16,717 nucleotides of DNA from Promethearchaeota archaeon (GTDB taxonomy: Archaea; Asgardarchaeota; Lokiarchaeia; Sigynarchaeales; SOKP01). Below, piece after piece: positions 1 to 6,690 of this stretch. The notes under the pieces were generated by a model. That model was not told where the DNA came from and did not search any database. It saw only the letters and a list, made by a program, of their open reading frames with translations. The translations under genes and the position numbers were made by a program. The DNA lies in assembly GCA_016839845.1 (NCBI GenBank), contig JAEOTL010000287.1:1-16717 (forward strand). The letters run 5' to 3'. Within the stretch, counting starts at the first letter, position 1. Every line of letters starts with the position of its first letter.

Positions 1-234
1 TCAGTGGTAAAGGTTCCTGCTACAAAAACTAGACCTGCACTTTTATTTTTAGAGATCAATCCGATAAAAGCAGATGGGAAACCTTTAAAGAGAAAAGGTC
101 TTTTTGTAGGGAATAAAGAAATGCTTATCAAGTTTAGCGAAGCTTTAAACGATGACAAGACATTTCAACTAATCCAAGAATTAGAAAAGGTCAATCCCGA
201 AGTAAATAGCAAGACGAAAAAGTTACAAATGTAA
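1..234 (+). CDS. Hypothetical protein, C-terminal part (5' edge)
   Basis: The reading frame is open to the left edge of the window, so this is probably the end of a longer gene. A GTG at position 4 is the only start candidate near the edge and has no visible ribosome binding site. The 77 visible codons encode a Lys-rich, soluble segment: a beta-like stretch (ALLFLEINP), a basic turn (GKPLKRKGLFV), then a helical segment (KEMLIKFSEALND) and a polar, Lys-rich tail. The order of strands followed by a helix vaguely recalls PC4/PurA-type single-strand nucleic acid binding modules, but I do not recognise the family and assign no function. It ends just before a strong T-rich tract, so it appears to be the last gene of its transcript. 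Confidence 0.55.
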   Translation, partial: SVVKVPATKTRPALLFLEINPIKADGKPLKRKGLFVGNKEMLIKFSEALNDDKTFQLIQELEKVNPEVNSKTKKLQM

Positions 235-240
235 GTTATC

Positions 241-268
241 TATTTTTTATTTTATTTTTTTTATTTAT
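241..268 (+). terminator. T-rich archaeal terminator
   Basis: Seven bases after the TAA stop of the first gene there is a nearly pure T tract with runs of six, four and eight T, broken by single A residues. Archaeal RNA polymerase terminates at such oligo-U tracts without a strong hairpin. No GC-rich stem precedes it. Confidence 0.55.
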
Positions 269-374
269 CCTTGACAATACTTAGATCACAAATAGATCTC
301 ACTCTATTCTCTTAAAGTCTAATGTGTCTCAATGATTAGTTAAGATTAAAACCTATTCATAACTATTGGGAAAA

Positions 375-1313
375 ATGATAGAAACGTATGCTGATTTTAT
401 GGTGTTTGGAGTTAAGGATAATGGAGAACAAAATAGGCTAGATGTGACTGAAGAAGAGTTTCGCCAAAGTAAGGGTAATAGTATATTATCCCCTTCACAG
501 GTAGCGTTAATTGTCAAGGAACCTCTTAGGAGGATTTATATATGGAAGGGAATGTCATCATCAGTTAGAAAAAAGTTCATAGCATCAAGGGTGGCATCGA
601 GATTACAGAGGAATTTAATGGACATGTCAAATTTTCATCGATGCAAAATTGTTTCAGTTGACCAAGGAGATGAACCCGCAGAGTTTTTGGATGCTTTTGG
701 ATTTCAAACTACACTCTCTCAAAATGTTGTTTCTTCTTTTCCACAGGCGAATCAGTACCAGATCGAAGAGCATACCATGGCTCCTAGAATACATCTTAAG
801 CAAGAGGAATTTAGCAGTACCCAAGCAGAGAAGTTTATGAAAAACTCCTCATCATTTAGAAAATTGAAAAAGGATCAAAAGTCTCGTAAACTTTTAAACG
901 AGATTTTAGTATTAAAAGTCCCCAATAATTTCGCACGGAAACACGTTCTTATTGGGAATACCACACTCTACGGTCTGACTATGAAAAAAGCAGAAATTTT
1001 TAATGAGTGCCAAGAAAGCCAAGAATGGGATATAATTTCTAAATTCCCGAGAGAGATTTTTGAACTTGAGGGGCATAAACTCCGAGTTCACATTAATAGA
1101 GATTTGAGAAAGATTGAAGCAATAGAAGTTTTAGAAAAGATTCACGAATTTACAAAATGCGATGATAATAAAGATTCTGTAAATTATAAATCGTTCACGG
1201 TAAAGCAATTAAAACAATTGTGTAGTGAAAATAATATTAAAGTGCCATCATCTTATAGAAAAGCAGACATAATTCGTTTGGTTATGGAAAAAAGAGTTCT
1301 CCTAGAGGATTAA
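375..1313 (+). CDS. Gelsolin-like domain protein with C-terminal SAP-like motif
   Basis: This 312-residue protein probably binds actin-like filaments or a related partner. Residues about 35-110 read as a single gelsolin-like repeat: a strand RRIYIWKG, a long basic helix (SSVRKKFIASRVASRLQ), a strand KIVSVDQGDEP, and a closing EFLDAFGF. The spacing and the 'WKG...DxGDEPxEFL' pattern are typical of gelsolin/villin segments. Residues about 150-265 are charged and not recognised; they contain the strand-like pieces ILVLKVP and HKLRVHINR. Residues about 272-306 (FTVKQLKQLCSENNIKVP, then RKADIIRLV) fit a SAP/HeH helix-extended loop-helix, a fold usually associated with nucleic acid binding. The ATG at 375 is chosen; an in-frame TTG at 366 would add three residues. 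It stands alone, with a T-tract upstream and a hairpin at its stop. Gelsolins are known from Asgard archaea; the SAP fusion is inferred from motif reading. Confidence 0.75.
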   Translation: MIETYADFMVFGVKDNGEQNRLDVTEEEFRQSKGNSILSPSQVALIVKEPLRRIYIWKGMSSSVRKKFIASRVASRLQRNLMDMSNFHRCKIVSVDQGDEPAEFLDAFGFQTTLSQNVVSSFPQANQYQIEEHTMAPRIHLKQEEFSSTQAEKFMKNSSSFRKLKKDQKSRKLLNEILVLKVPNNFARKHVLIGNTTLYGLTMKKAEIFNECQESQEWDIISKFPREIFELEGHKLRVHINRDLRKIEAIEVLEKIHEFTKCDDNKDSVNYKSFTVKQLKQLCSENNIKVPSSYRKADIIRLVMEKRVLLED

Positions 1314-1330
1314 TCCTAGGAGTAGCTCTT
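1292..1330 (+). terminator. Hairpin spanning the stop codon of the gelsolin-like gene
   Basis: An inner 7-bp stem (CTCCTAG at 1299-1305 with CTAGGAG at 1316-1322) is flanked by a 5-bp outer stem (AAGAG at 1292-1296 with CTCTT at 1326-1330). The TAA stop (1311-1313) sits in the loop, which is itself part of the perfect palindrome AGGATTAATCCT (1306-1317). There is only a weak T-rich follow-up, so it may be a terminator or a 3'-end stability element. Confidence 0.35.
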
Positions 1331-1558
1331 AACTTTCTAATATGGAAATGGAAAAGATTGAGTTGATAAAAAAATTATATTGTAACTCGGTTGGGATCAA
1401 TATAAACTTACTATGGTATATTTTTTCATATCAGAATATTCCCACACTTTTCCCATTTTTACACAATTGTCCATCAAAATAGGCAAGAGAAGCTCAGATG
1501 ATCCCTTTAATTTGTTCTTCTAGATCGTTTCATTTTTAATTCAGTATTTTGTTTATTA

Positions 1559-1573
1559 TTATAATATAAAAAA
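1559..1573 (+). promoter_or_regulatory. TATA box for the CxxC protein gene
   Basis: TTATAATATAAAAAA is centred about 33 bases upstream of the ATG at 1599. With the usual 24-26 base spacing from an archaeal TATA box, transcription would begin near 1590 and give a leader of about nine bases, so the mRNA would be nearly leaderless. This also favours the ATG at 1599 over the TTG at 1584. Confidence 0.45.
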
Positions 1574-1598
1574 TGCATATAATTTGTGGTGTGAATGT

Positions 1599-1886
1599 AT
1601 GACTCATGAAGAAGATGGGGTTCATTGTATAGTTTGTGGAAAAGAGAGTTTTACTCTTGCTCATGATGAATGGATGAGAAGAGCTTTTCCTTTCGTAGAA
1701 CAAGGCCAATTAAAAATGTGTTCTGGATGCGGGGCTAAATTTTTAGTATGCAGTAATTGTGGGGGTTTGTATTGCCGTATACATCCGGCACTTGAAGCAT
1801 GGGAACTTCCTGACAAATGTCCTAAGTGTGAATGGGTAAATAAAGATGTAACAGCGTGGGACGGTACTTCAGCTCGCCACTTTTAG
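1599..1886 (+). CDS. Small zinc-ribbon-like protein with four CxxC pairs
   Basis: A 95-residue soluble protein with nine cysteines, eight of them in four CxxC pairs: C10/C13 (HCIVCG), C41/C44 (CSGCG), C51/C54 (CSNCGG) and C74/C77 (CPKC). The ninth is C59, close to H62. The layout predicts two treble-clef or zinc-ribbon sites, each made from two pairs. Residues 15-40 hold a conserved-looking acidic/aromatic linker (HDEWMRRAFPFVEQG) between the first two pairs, and the C-terminus has a Trp-rich tail. I do not recognise a named family. Possible roles are metal-dependent nucleic acid or protein binding, but nothing visible decides between them. The start at ATG 1599 is supported by the TATA box; TTG 1584 would add five residues. 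It appears monocistronic, with promoter and poly-T terminator close by. Confidence 0.7.
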   Translation: MTHEEDGVHCIVCGKESFTLAHDEWMRRAFPFVEQGQLKMCSGCGAKFLVCSNCGGLYCRIHPALEAWELPDKCPKCEWVNKDVTAWDGTSARHF

Positions 1887-1898
1887 TTAATAACTCCC

Positions 1899-1943
1899 TT
1901 TTTTTACTCCTTTAGAAATTAAGAAGTCTTTTAGGAGTCTTCT
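1899..1943 (+). terminator. Poly-T tract with weak inverted repeats
   Basis: Thirteen bases after the stop of the CxxC protein gene lies a run of seven T (1899-1905). It is followed by ACTCCT (1906-1911) complementary to AGGAGT (1933-1938), and by an overlapping AGAAG/CTTCT pair (1922-1926 and 1939-1943). The T run alone is a plausible archaeal termination signal; the inverted repeats are short. Confidence 0.4.
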
Positions 1944-2010
1944 CTTAAATGAAAAGAAAAATTTCTTAATTTACCATATTTTGAAGTTTTTAATAAGCTA
2001 AAAGGCAAGA

Positions 2011-2023
2011 AAATTTAAATTTT
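2011..2023 (+). promoter_or_regulatory. TATA-like element upstream of the GNAT-RFC block
   Basis: AAATTTAAATTTT preceded by a purine-rich stretch (AAAGGCAAGA, BRE-like) lies about 57 bases before the ATG at 2074. A start site near 2041 would leave a leader of about 33 bases. It is the best candidate promoter for the co-directional block from 2074 to 6528, although other AT-rich positions nearby cannot be excluded. Confidence 0.35.
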
Positions 2024-2073
2024 AAAGAATCAATAATTATTTTATTAGATATGAATAAGTAATTTGAGAACAG

Positions 2074-2538
2074 ATGAAAAATATCAGAGTAGAAATCGCC
2101 AATCCGGAGCAAATTGAAAAATTACGAGAACTTATGGAGCAGTTAGTTAAAGGTTTAGGTCAGAAGTTCGATCCCAAACGATTTGATTGGGGAATTCGTC
2201 GTCGATTATTTGATCCCCTTCAAAGACACGGTATTCTCATTGCTGTTGATGAGAATGATAATTCGGTGGTTGGAATGATAGTTGCAGAACTTCGTATAGA
2301 CCCACTAGGGTCTTCAGAGGGGTATATTAAACAATTTTTCCTTAAGGAGGAATATCGAAGTCAAGGGACAGGGTATGAATTATTAGAAAAAGCATTAGAG
2401 CACCTAAAAAGAATAAAGGTTGAGAAAGTAAAGGTAAATATAAAAGAAAAAGCTGTAGAAGCTTCAAATCTCTATGGAAAAATGAAATTCAAAAAAGTCT
2501 ATGAAGTACTCGAATTAGACTTAACAGAAGAGAGCTAA
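2074..2538 (+). CDS. GNAT-family N-acetyltransferase
   Basis: A 154-residue single-domain GNAT acetyltransferase that would transfer an acetyl group from acetyl-CoA to an amine; the acceptor is not evident. The fold order is visible: N-terminal strand (IRVEIAN), two helices with a basic patch (RFDWGIRRRLFD, 36-47), strands ILIAVDE and VVGMIVAELRI, the beta4 strand IKQFFLKEEY, and the acyl-CoA pyrophosphate loop RSQGTG at 95-100 starting the long helix. A typical C-terminal ASNLYGKMKFKKV segment (beta5-alpha4) follows. The size is normal for the family. The stop is 24 bases before the start of rfcS on the same strand, so co-transcription with the clamp-loader genes is likely. A role in acetylating replication proteins or tRNA is possible but unsupported beyond position. 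Confidence 0.85.
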   Translation: MKNIRVEIANPEQIEKLRELMEQLVKGLGQKFDPKRFDWGIRRRLFDPLQRHGILIAVDENDNSVVGMIVAELRIDPLGSSEGYIKQFFLKEEYRSQGTGYELLEKALEHLKRIKVEKVKVNIKEKAVEASNLYGKMKFKKVYEVLELDLTEES

Positions 2539-2562
2539 GACAACTAATTATTTAATGAGAAA

Positions 2563-3534
2563 ATGAATAAAGAAATCCCCTGGGTCGAAAAATACCGCCC
2601 CCAGTCATTTTCTGACATCGTAAGTCAGAGTATCGCAATAAATCGCCTGAAAGAATTCATAAAAACCCCTAATATGCCCCATATGATTTTTACGGGACCG
2701 GCGGGGACTGGTAAGACCAGTACAGCGCTTATTATTGCTAACAGTTATTTAAAAAAAGAAGATTGGGATACAAACCTACTAGAAGTTAACGCTTCTGATA
2801 CAGTAAGAATTGATTTTGTAAGAAACGTGTTAAAAAATTATGTAAATCAGAGTCTTACGAAAAAAGGATCGCTGAAGTTTGTCATATTAGATGAGGCAGA
2901 CAATATTCCAGGTCAAGTTCAGCAAGCTCTTAGAAGAATAATTGAAAAAGCTTCCGAGAATATTAAATTTATCCTATTATGTAACTACATCAATCGAATT
3001 ATAGATCCGATAATATCTCGATGTGCGGTATTCAGATTTGTAAACTTACCCGAAGATAAGATTGTAGACCGATTAAAATATATTGTTAAAGAAGAAAACA
3101 TTAAAATTTCTGAAGACCGCGCTGAAAAATTGTTTAACCTTGTGTATTTCATATCGGGAGGAGATTTACGGAAGGCAATAAATACCCTACAAATGTCAGT
3201 AGCACTTGAATTGGTAGAAAGTTTAGAGCTAGATGAGATTTTAAAGATTTCTGGGTTCCTGGATGAAAAAACCTTAAAATCTTTAATAAACACTCTAAAA
3301 AATAAAAATTTCATGCACGCCCGAGAAATTTTAGATTCGATTGAAACTTTGGATAGTAGAAACTTCATACGACAGCTGTTGAACTCTCTCAAAAGTATTA
3401 ATATTGATGTCAATAAAATCCCCGGGTTGCGATCCTTTATTGGAGAAATTGATTATAGAATTAGCCAAGGGGCTAATGAGCAAATACAGATTGCAGCACT
3501 CTTAGCAGAAATTATAGATAGTACTAAAGCCTAA
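2563..3534 (+). CDS. rfcS: Replication factor C small subunit (RfcS)
   Basis: The main ATPase subunit of the clamp loader, which opens the PCNA ring and places it on primer-template DNA. The 323-residue length matches archaeal RfcS (usually about 315-330). Motifs appear in order: IPWVEKYRP (5-13), the RFC box near the N-terminus; Walker A GPAGTGKT (45-52); NASD (76-79); Walker B with DEAD (110-113); sensor 1 Asn141 (LLCNY); the SRC motif (152-154), whose Arg acts as arginine finger for the neighbouring subunit; and sensor 2 GGDLRKAIN (199-207) with Arg203. The rest is the helical collar domain. All catalytic residues are present. It is the first of three RFC genes in a row and is followed after 18 bases by a degenerate paralogue. 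The ATG at 2563 follows an A/G-rich but weak ribosome binding site. Confidence 0.97.
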   Translation: MNKEIPWVEKYRPQSFSDIVSQSIAINRLKEFIKTPNMPHMIFTGPAGTGKTSTALIIANSYLKKEDWDTNLLEVNASDTVRIDFVRNVLKNYVNQSLTKKGSLKFVILDEADNIPGQVQQALRRIIEKASENIKFILLCNYINRIIDPIISRCAVFRFVNLPEDKIVDRLKYIVKEENIKISEDRAEKLFNLVYFISGGDLRKAINTLQMSVALELVESLELDEILKISGFLDEKTLKSLINTLKNKNFMHAREILDSIETLDSRNFIRQLLNSLKSINIDVNKIPGLRSFIGEIDYRISQGANEQIQIAALLAEIIDSTKA

Positions 3535-3552
3535 ATAAAGAATAAAGATAAA

Positions 3553-4611
3553 GTGGAAATCAACTTGGTTAATGAAATCCCTGTTTGGAGGATAAAATAT
3601 TACCCCCAAACTATAGATCAAATTTGTGGGAGAAAAGAAATAAAGGAGGCACTGAGCAATTTTATTACCCAGAGAAATTTTCCCCACTTATTATTTACTG
3701 GATCGAATGGCATCGGAAAGGCAACACTTGCTTCATTATTTTCAAAAGAATTTCTTGGCAAGGAGTATGATGCTAATTTCAGGTTAGTCTATGCAAATGT
3801 TCCCCTAACCGATGAAGAGAGAAAGCAAGCACGGTCAGAAGCGTATATCTCTTCCAGTAAAGTAGGGAGTATCGCCGGAAAGAGAATAATAACCCCCGCC
3901 TTCATTCAGATTAAAGTTAAACCATTCGTTCAACTAAAAGTATTAGGCGACTCCCCCTTTAAGATCTTAATAGTAAAAAATTTTGAAGCATTAGGCACCA
4001 ACCAACAAGGATTCAGAAGACTAATGGAGATTTATGGTTCAAACTGTAGAATGATTTTAATAACGACGAAAATCTCAAGTATTATTGATCCGATAGTAAG
4101 TAGATGTCAAATCTTTTTAATTTCTCAAGTAAAACTTGAAGCTTTTAAGGGCCTTATTAATACAATTGCTAACAATGAATCCTTGAAGATTTCAGATGAG
4201 GTTATTGAAATTCTGTATAAACTCTCAGAAGGTCAACTTGCTCGAGCAATTGATCTTCTACAGTTAAGCAGTGTTACTGGAAATATAATAACGAAAAACA
4301 ACTTGTATGAGAATATACAGAAGTTTCAGAATGACTTAATTCGGAGCCTACTGTTAGTAGCATTTAAGGGAAACTTCCCTAAATCAAGAGAATTAGTCCG
4401 TAAAATTATTTCGAGTTATAAATATAATACACATGAGCTACTTAAGTTAATCCTTGAGGAAGTAAACAAACTACCATTAAGCAGACATGTTAGAAGTAAG
4501 ATCATCAATTTCTTAGCTGATACTGACTACAGAGCGCTTGATGGAAGGGATGGTGATATCCAAATTTCTGCTTTATTATCCAAAATATGTTTAATGAGTG
4601 AATATTTGTAG
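3553..4611 (+). CDS. Degenerate RfcS paralogue (predicted non-hydrolysing clamp-loader subunit)
   Basis: A 352-residue AAA+ protein aligned along its length to the preceding RfcS, but stripped of ATPase residues. The P loop is GSNGIGKA (50-57), with Ala in place of the essential Ser/Thr. The Walker B acidic pair is gone (LIVKNFEAL, 139-147, replaces the DEAD-box stretch). Sensor 1 Asn is Thr (171/172). In sensor 2 the motif is EGQLARAID, with Ala230 where RfcS has Arg203. The arginine finger motif SRC (183-185) is intact. The Walker A to Walker B distance is about 27 residues longer than in RfcS, so an insertion lies around residues 84-130. Retained SRC plus a dead site is what an end subunit would need: it can trigger ATP hydrolysis in its neighbour without hydrolysing itself. 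Eukaryotic yeast Rfc5/human RFC3 occupies that position and has a modified P loop. The GTG start is used; TTG at 3565 is an alternative. The stop directly abuts the rfcL start region. Confidence 0.9.
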   Translation: MEINLVNEIPVWRIKYYPQTIDQICGRKEIKEALSNFITQRNFPHLLFTGSNGIGKATLASLFSKEFLGKEYDANFRLVYANVPLTDEERKQARSEAYISSSKVGSIAGKRIITPAFIQIKVKPFVQLKVLGDSPFKILIVKNFEALGTNQQGFRRLMEIYGSNCRMILITTKISSIIDPIVSRCQIFLISQVKLEAFKGLINTIANNESLKISDEVIEILYKLSEGQLARAIDLLQLSSVTGNIITKNNLYENIQKFQNDLIRSLLLVAFKGNFPKSRELVRKIISSYKYNTHELLKLILEEVNKLPLSRHVRSKIINFLADTDYRALDGRDGDIQISALLSKICLMSEYL

Positions 4612-4614
4612 GTG
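4610..4614 (+). promoter_or_regulatory. Ribosome binding site deciding the rfcL start
   Basis: AGGTG overlaps the TAG stop of the preceding gene and ends six bases before ATG 4621. This favours ATG 4621 over the in-frame GTG at 4612, which is itself part of the AGGTG. The overlap with the upstream stop suggests translational coupling between the last two RFC genes. Confidence 0.55.
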
Positions 4615-4620
4615 AATACT

Positions 4621-5973
4621 ATGTCGAAGATCTCTGATATCCCCTGGGTTGAAAAGTATCGTCCAAAGAGCCTTAAAGATATGGCTTTACCTACTGCTAG
4701 AGTGAGTGGCCAGAAAGTGCAACTCGATCAAGAATTAACAAAATTTGTCACAGAGTTCTTTATTGAAAGAAAACGGGTTAATAATATAAATGGAAAGATA
4801 AAAGAATTTAATAGAACGGCTATTGAAAAAGAACAAAAAGAACTATTACAGATTTCTCCTGAGAGAGCAGCGATATTATTAGAAGGTCCTCCAGGAATAG
4901 GAAAAACTTCGATTGTGTATGCGCTTGCAAACGATTTAAATATGGAAGTAGTTGAGACTAATGCATCTGACACTCGCACACGAGCAACCCTTGAAAAGAA
5001 ATTGAAGGAAACGACAAAAACAAGGGGAATTATGGATTTTATCACCCAATCGAGAGAAAAACTGATCCTCATTGATGAGGTTGATGGGATTTATGGAGTT
5101 CAAGATAGGGGTGCAGTTCCTACAATAATTAATTTAGTTGAAAAAACCCAGTTTCCCATAATAATGTGTTCCAACGAGTATAAAACAAAACTCCAGCCCC
5201 TCTACAATAAAATTCGTCGATTTGAAGTTCACCCGCTCCCTAAAGAGGAAGTCTTAAGAATTTCTACTAATATTCTAAAAAAAGAGAATATTACCCAATT
5301 AAAAAAGAAGGATTTGGAATTAATTATAGATAAGAATAATGGGGATTTACGAGGTGCCATTAACGATCTTCAGGGAATTAGCCAAGGGAAAATAGAGGGA
5401 GATATAACAGAGCTTATTCTCAGCCTGCGTCGTGATTCTCTAGAAGAAATTTTCACCTTAGTAAGAGATTTATTTCGCACTACCTCCTTAATTGAAGCTC
5501 GAAACCTAACTGATAAATCTGATGTAGATTATAATTTTCTGTATAAATGGGTAAATGAAAATTTGCCAACGTTTATAAAAACCAATGGGGAGCTTGTGGA
5601 AGCGTTTGAAAACCTTTCTTTAGCTGATGAAATTTTTGGGAGAATACGAATTAACCAATATTGGAGTTTGCTTCCCTATTTTTTTGATTTATTTGCAGGA
5701 GGAGTTGCGTTATCGAGAACCGTAACTCCCGAAGCAAAAGGATTTAGAAGAGTAGTTTTTCCGAGATACTCTGCGGGGGGTTACTTTTCTTTAACTAATG
5801 TTCAAAAGGAACTTGCGGGGAAGATAAATTTGAAATATGAAATTTCTCCCATTGAATTTGTCCAAAATTTCCTCCCATTTTTGAAAATTCTTGCTGGTTC
5901 TTCAAGAAAGCAGCTTAAAGTAATTAGTGATTGGCTAGAGTTAGACGCAAAAGAGAAGAAATTATTAAAATAA
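4621..5973 (+). CDS. rfcL: Replication factor C large subunit (RfcL)
   Basis: The large clamp-loader subunit, 450 residues from ATG 4621. Motifs: IPWVEKYRP (7-15); Walker A GPPGIGKT (89-96); NASDTR (114-119); Walker B with DEVD (152-155); sensor 1 Ser-Asn in MCSNEY; sensor 2 NGDLRGAINDLQ. At the place of SRC it has NKIRRFEV, so there is no arginine finger, as expected for the subunit at the other end of the ring gap. Two oddities appear. First, between the RFC box and Walker A there is a charged segment (about residues 28-82) longer than usual for archaeal RfcL. Second, the C-terminus stops at a short Lys-rich tail without a recognisable PCNA-interacting peptide (Q-x-x-hydrophobic-x-x-aromatic-aromatic), which many archaeal RfcL proteins carry. 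It is third in the RFC operon; AGGTG six bases upstream supports the start. Confidence 0.95.
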   Translation: MSKISDIPWVEKYRPKSLKDMALPTARVSGQKVQLDQELTKFVTEFFIERKRVNNINGKIKEFNRTAIEKEQKELLQISPERAAILLEGPPGIGKTSIVYALANDLNMEVVETNASDTRTRATLEKKLKETTKTRGIMDFITQSREKLILIDEVDGIYGVQDRGAVPTIINLVEKTQFPIIMCSNEYKTKLQPLYNKIRRFEVHPLPKEEVLRISTNILKKENITQLKKKDLELIIDKNNGDLRGAINDLQGISQGKIEGDITELILSLRRDSLEEIFTLVRDLFRTTSLIEARNLTDKSDVDYNFLYKWVNENLPTFIKTNGELVEAFENLSLADEIFGRIRINQYWSLLPYFFDLFAGGVALSRTVTPEAKGFRRVVFPRYSAGGYFSLTNVQKELAGKINLKYEISPIEFVQNFLPFLKILAGSSRKQLKVISDWLELDAKEKKLLK

Positions 5974-6024
5974 AGAAAAGTTCTCGAAATTTATGTAATT
6001 AAATTCACCATCCGACTTTTAGGT

Positions 6025-6528
6025 ATGAATAAAATGAAAGAGATATCAATAATCTTTGCCTCTGCCGAGGATCAAGATCAACTAGAACAAACATTTCAGC
6101 ATTTTAACGATAAGGATATAATAAAAAATAGAGCAGAATGTTATCTTATTCACAATAATACTATTCTTGCTAAAGATAATGAGAAAATAATAGGAAAGAT
6201 GCTCTGGTATATGAAAGAAGACCCGAACTGTGGAGTAGCTGAATTCGAAGAACTTTATGTTTTTGAAGAATATAGAAAACAAGGGATAGGAACTGAGTTG
6301 ATGAGAGTTTCAATAGAAAGTGTTCAAAATCATTTTAAAAAGCTTGGAATTGAATCAAGACGTATTTATTTATTTGTTGATGAGAATAATAAGATTGCCA
6401 GGCATTTATATGAAAAATTTGGATTTAAGTGTATCGCAAACTTGGGTCATTTACATTCTGAGAGTGAAAATGACTTATTTTATATGTTAGATTTGGTGAA
6501 AAAGAAGGATCTCTCCAAAAATGGGTAG
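6025..6528 (+). CDS. GNAT-family N-acetyltransferase
   Basis: A 167-residue GNAT protein. The acetyl-CoA binding loop is RKQGIG (84-89) after the acidic strand EFEELYVFEEY, and the C-terminal half carries the classic NNKIARHLYEKFGFK segment. The N-terminal third (SIIFASAEDQDQLEQTF) is a typical GNAT first strand and helix. A histidine/acid-rich end (GHLHSESENDLFYMLDL) may shape the acceptor pocket; the acceptor is unknown. It is only distantly similar to the GNAT at 2074-2538, so it does not look like a recent duplicate. It starts 51 bases after rfcL on the same strand and may be the last gene of that transcript. ATG 6025 is used; ATG 6034, nine bases after an AGGT, would be equally good and removes three residues. 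Confidence 0.85.
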   Translation: MNKMKEISIIFASAEDQDQLEQTFQHFNDKDIIKNRAECYLIHNNTILAKDNEKIIGKMLWYMKEDPNCGVAEFEELYVFEEYRKQGIGTELMRVSIESVQNHFKKLGIESRRIYLFVDENNKIARHLYEKFGFKCIANLGHLHSESENDLFYMLDLVKKKDLSKNG

Positions 6529-6649
6529 ATGGAATTTTAAAAATTGTGGAAGATAAGAAGTTACTCGCGAGAATTTAAGATGTTATCCAATAAATACTAT
6601 TATCCTACTAATCAGATCGCCAGTATATTTTAATATTTTGAGAAAATGG

Positions 6650-6679
6650 AAATATTAATCAATAATAATTAATATTTTT
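6650..6679 (+). terminator. A/T-only 10-bp hairpin followed by five T
   Basis: AAATATTAAT (6650-6659) and ATTAATATTT (6668-6677) form a perfect 10-bp stem with an 8-base loop, running into TTTTT (6675-6679). It sits about 120 bases after the second GNAT stop and just before the TATA box of the next gene. It fits a terminator for the RFC block or an operator-like palindrome for the downstream promoter. All-A/T palindromes also arise by chance in such AT-rich DNA. Confidence 0.35.
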
Positions 6680-6690
6680 AGTACCCGTAA

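Noticed and set aside
366..374. TTG start for the gelsolin-like protein
   Set aside because: ATG 375 is three codons downstream and in frame; nothing favours the TTG.
1342..1482. Short plus-strand reading frame of 46 codons between the gelsolin-like gene and the CxxC protein gene
   Set aside because: No ribosome binding site or TATA box at a sensible distance, composition like the surrounding spacer, and no recognisable domain. I treat it as chance.
3553..4611. Degenerate RfcS paralogue as a decaying pseudogene
   Set aside because: The frame is intact over 352 codons, the SRC motif and collar domain are preserved, and it is tightly packed with likely translational coupling to rfcL. This indicates selection for a non-ATPase role.
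5900..5970. PIP-box-like Q-L-K-V-I-S-D-W near the RfcL C-terminus
   Set aside because: The penultimate position is Asp instead of an aromatic residue and the segment reads as part of a collar helix, so I do not call a PCNA-interacting peptide.
6564..6571. Palindrome CTCGCGAG in the spacer after the second GNAT
   Set aside because: Eight bases only, with no second copy or nearby promoter element that I could see.
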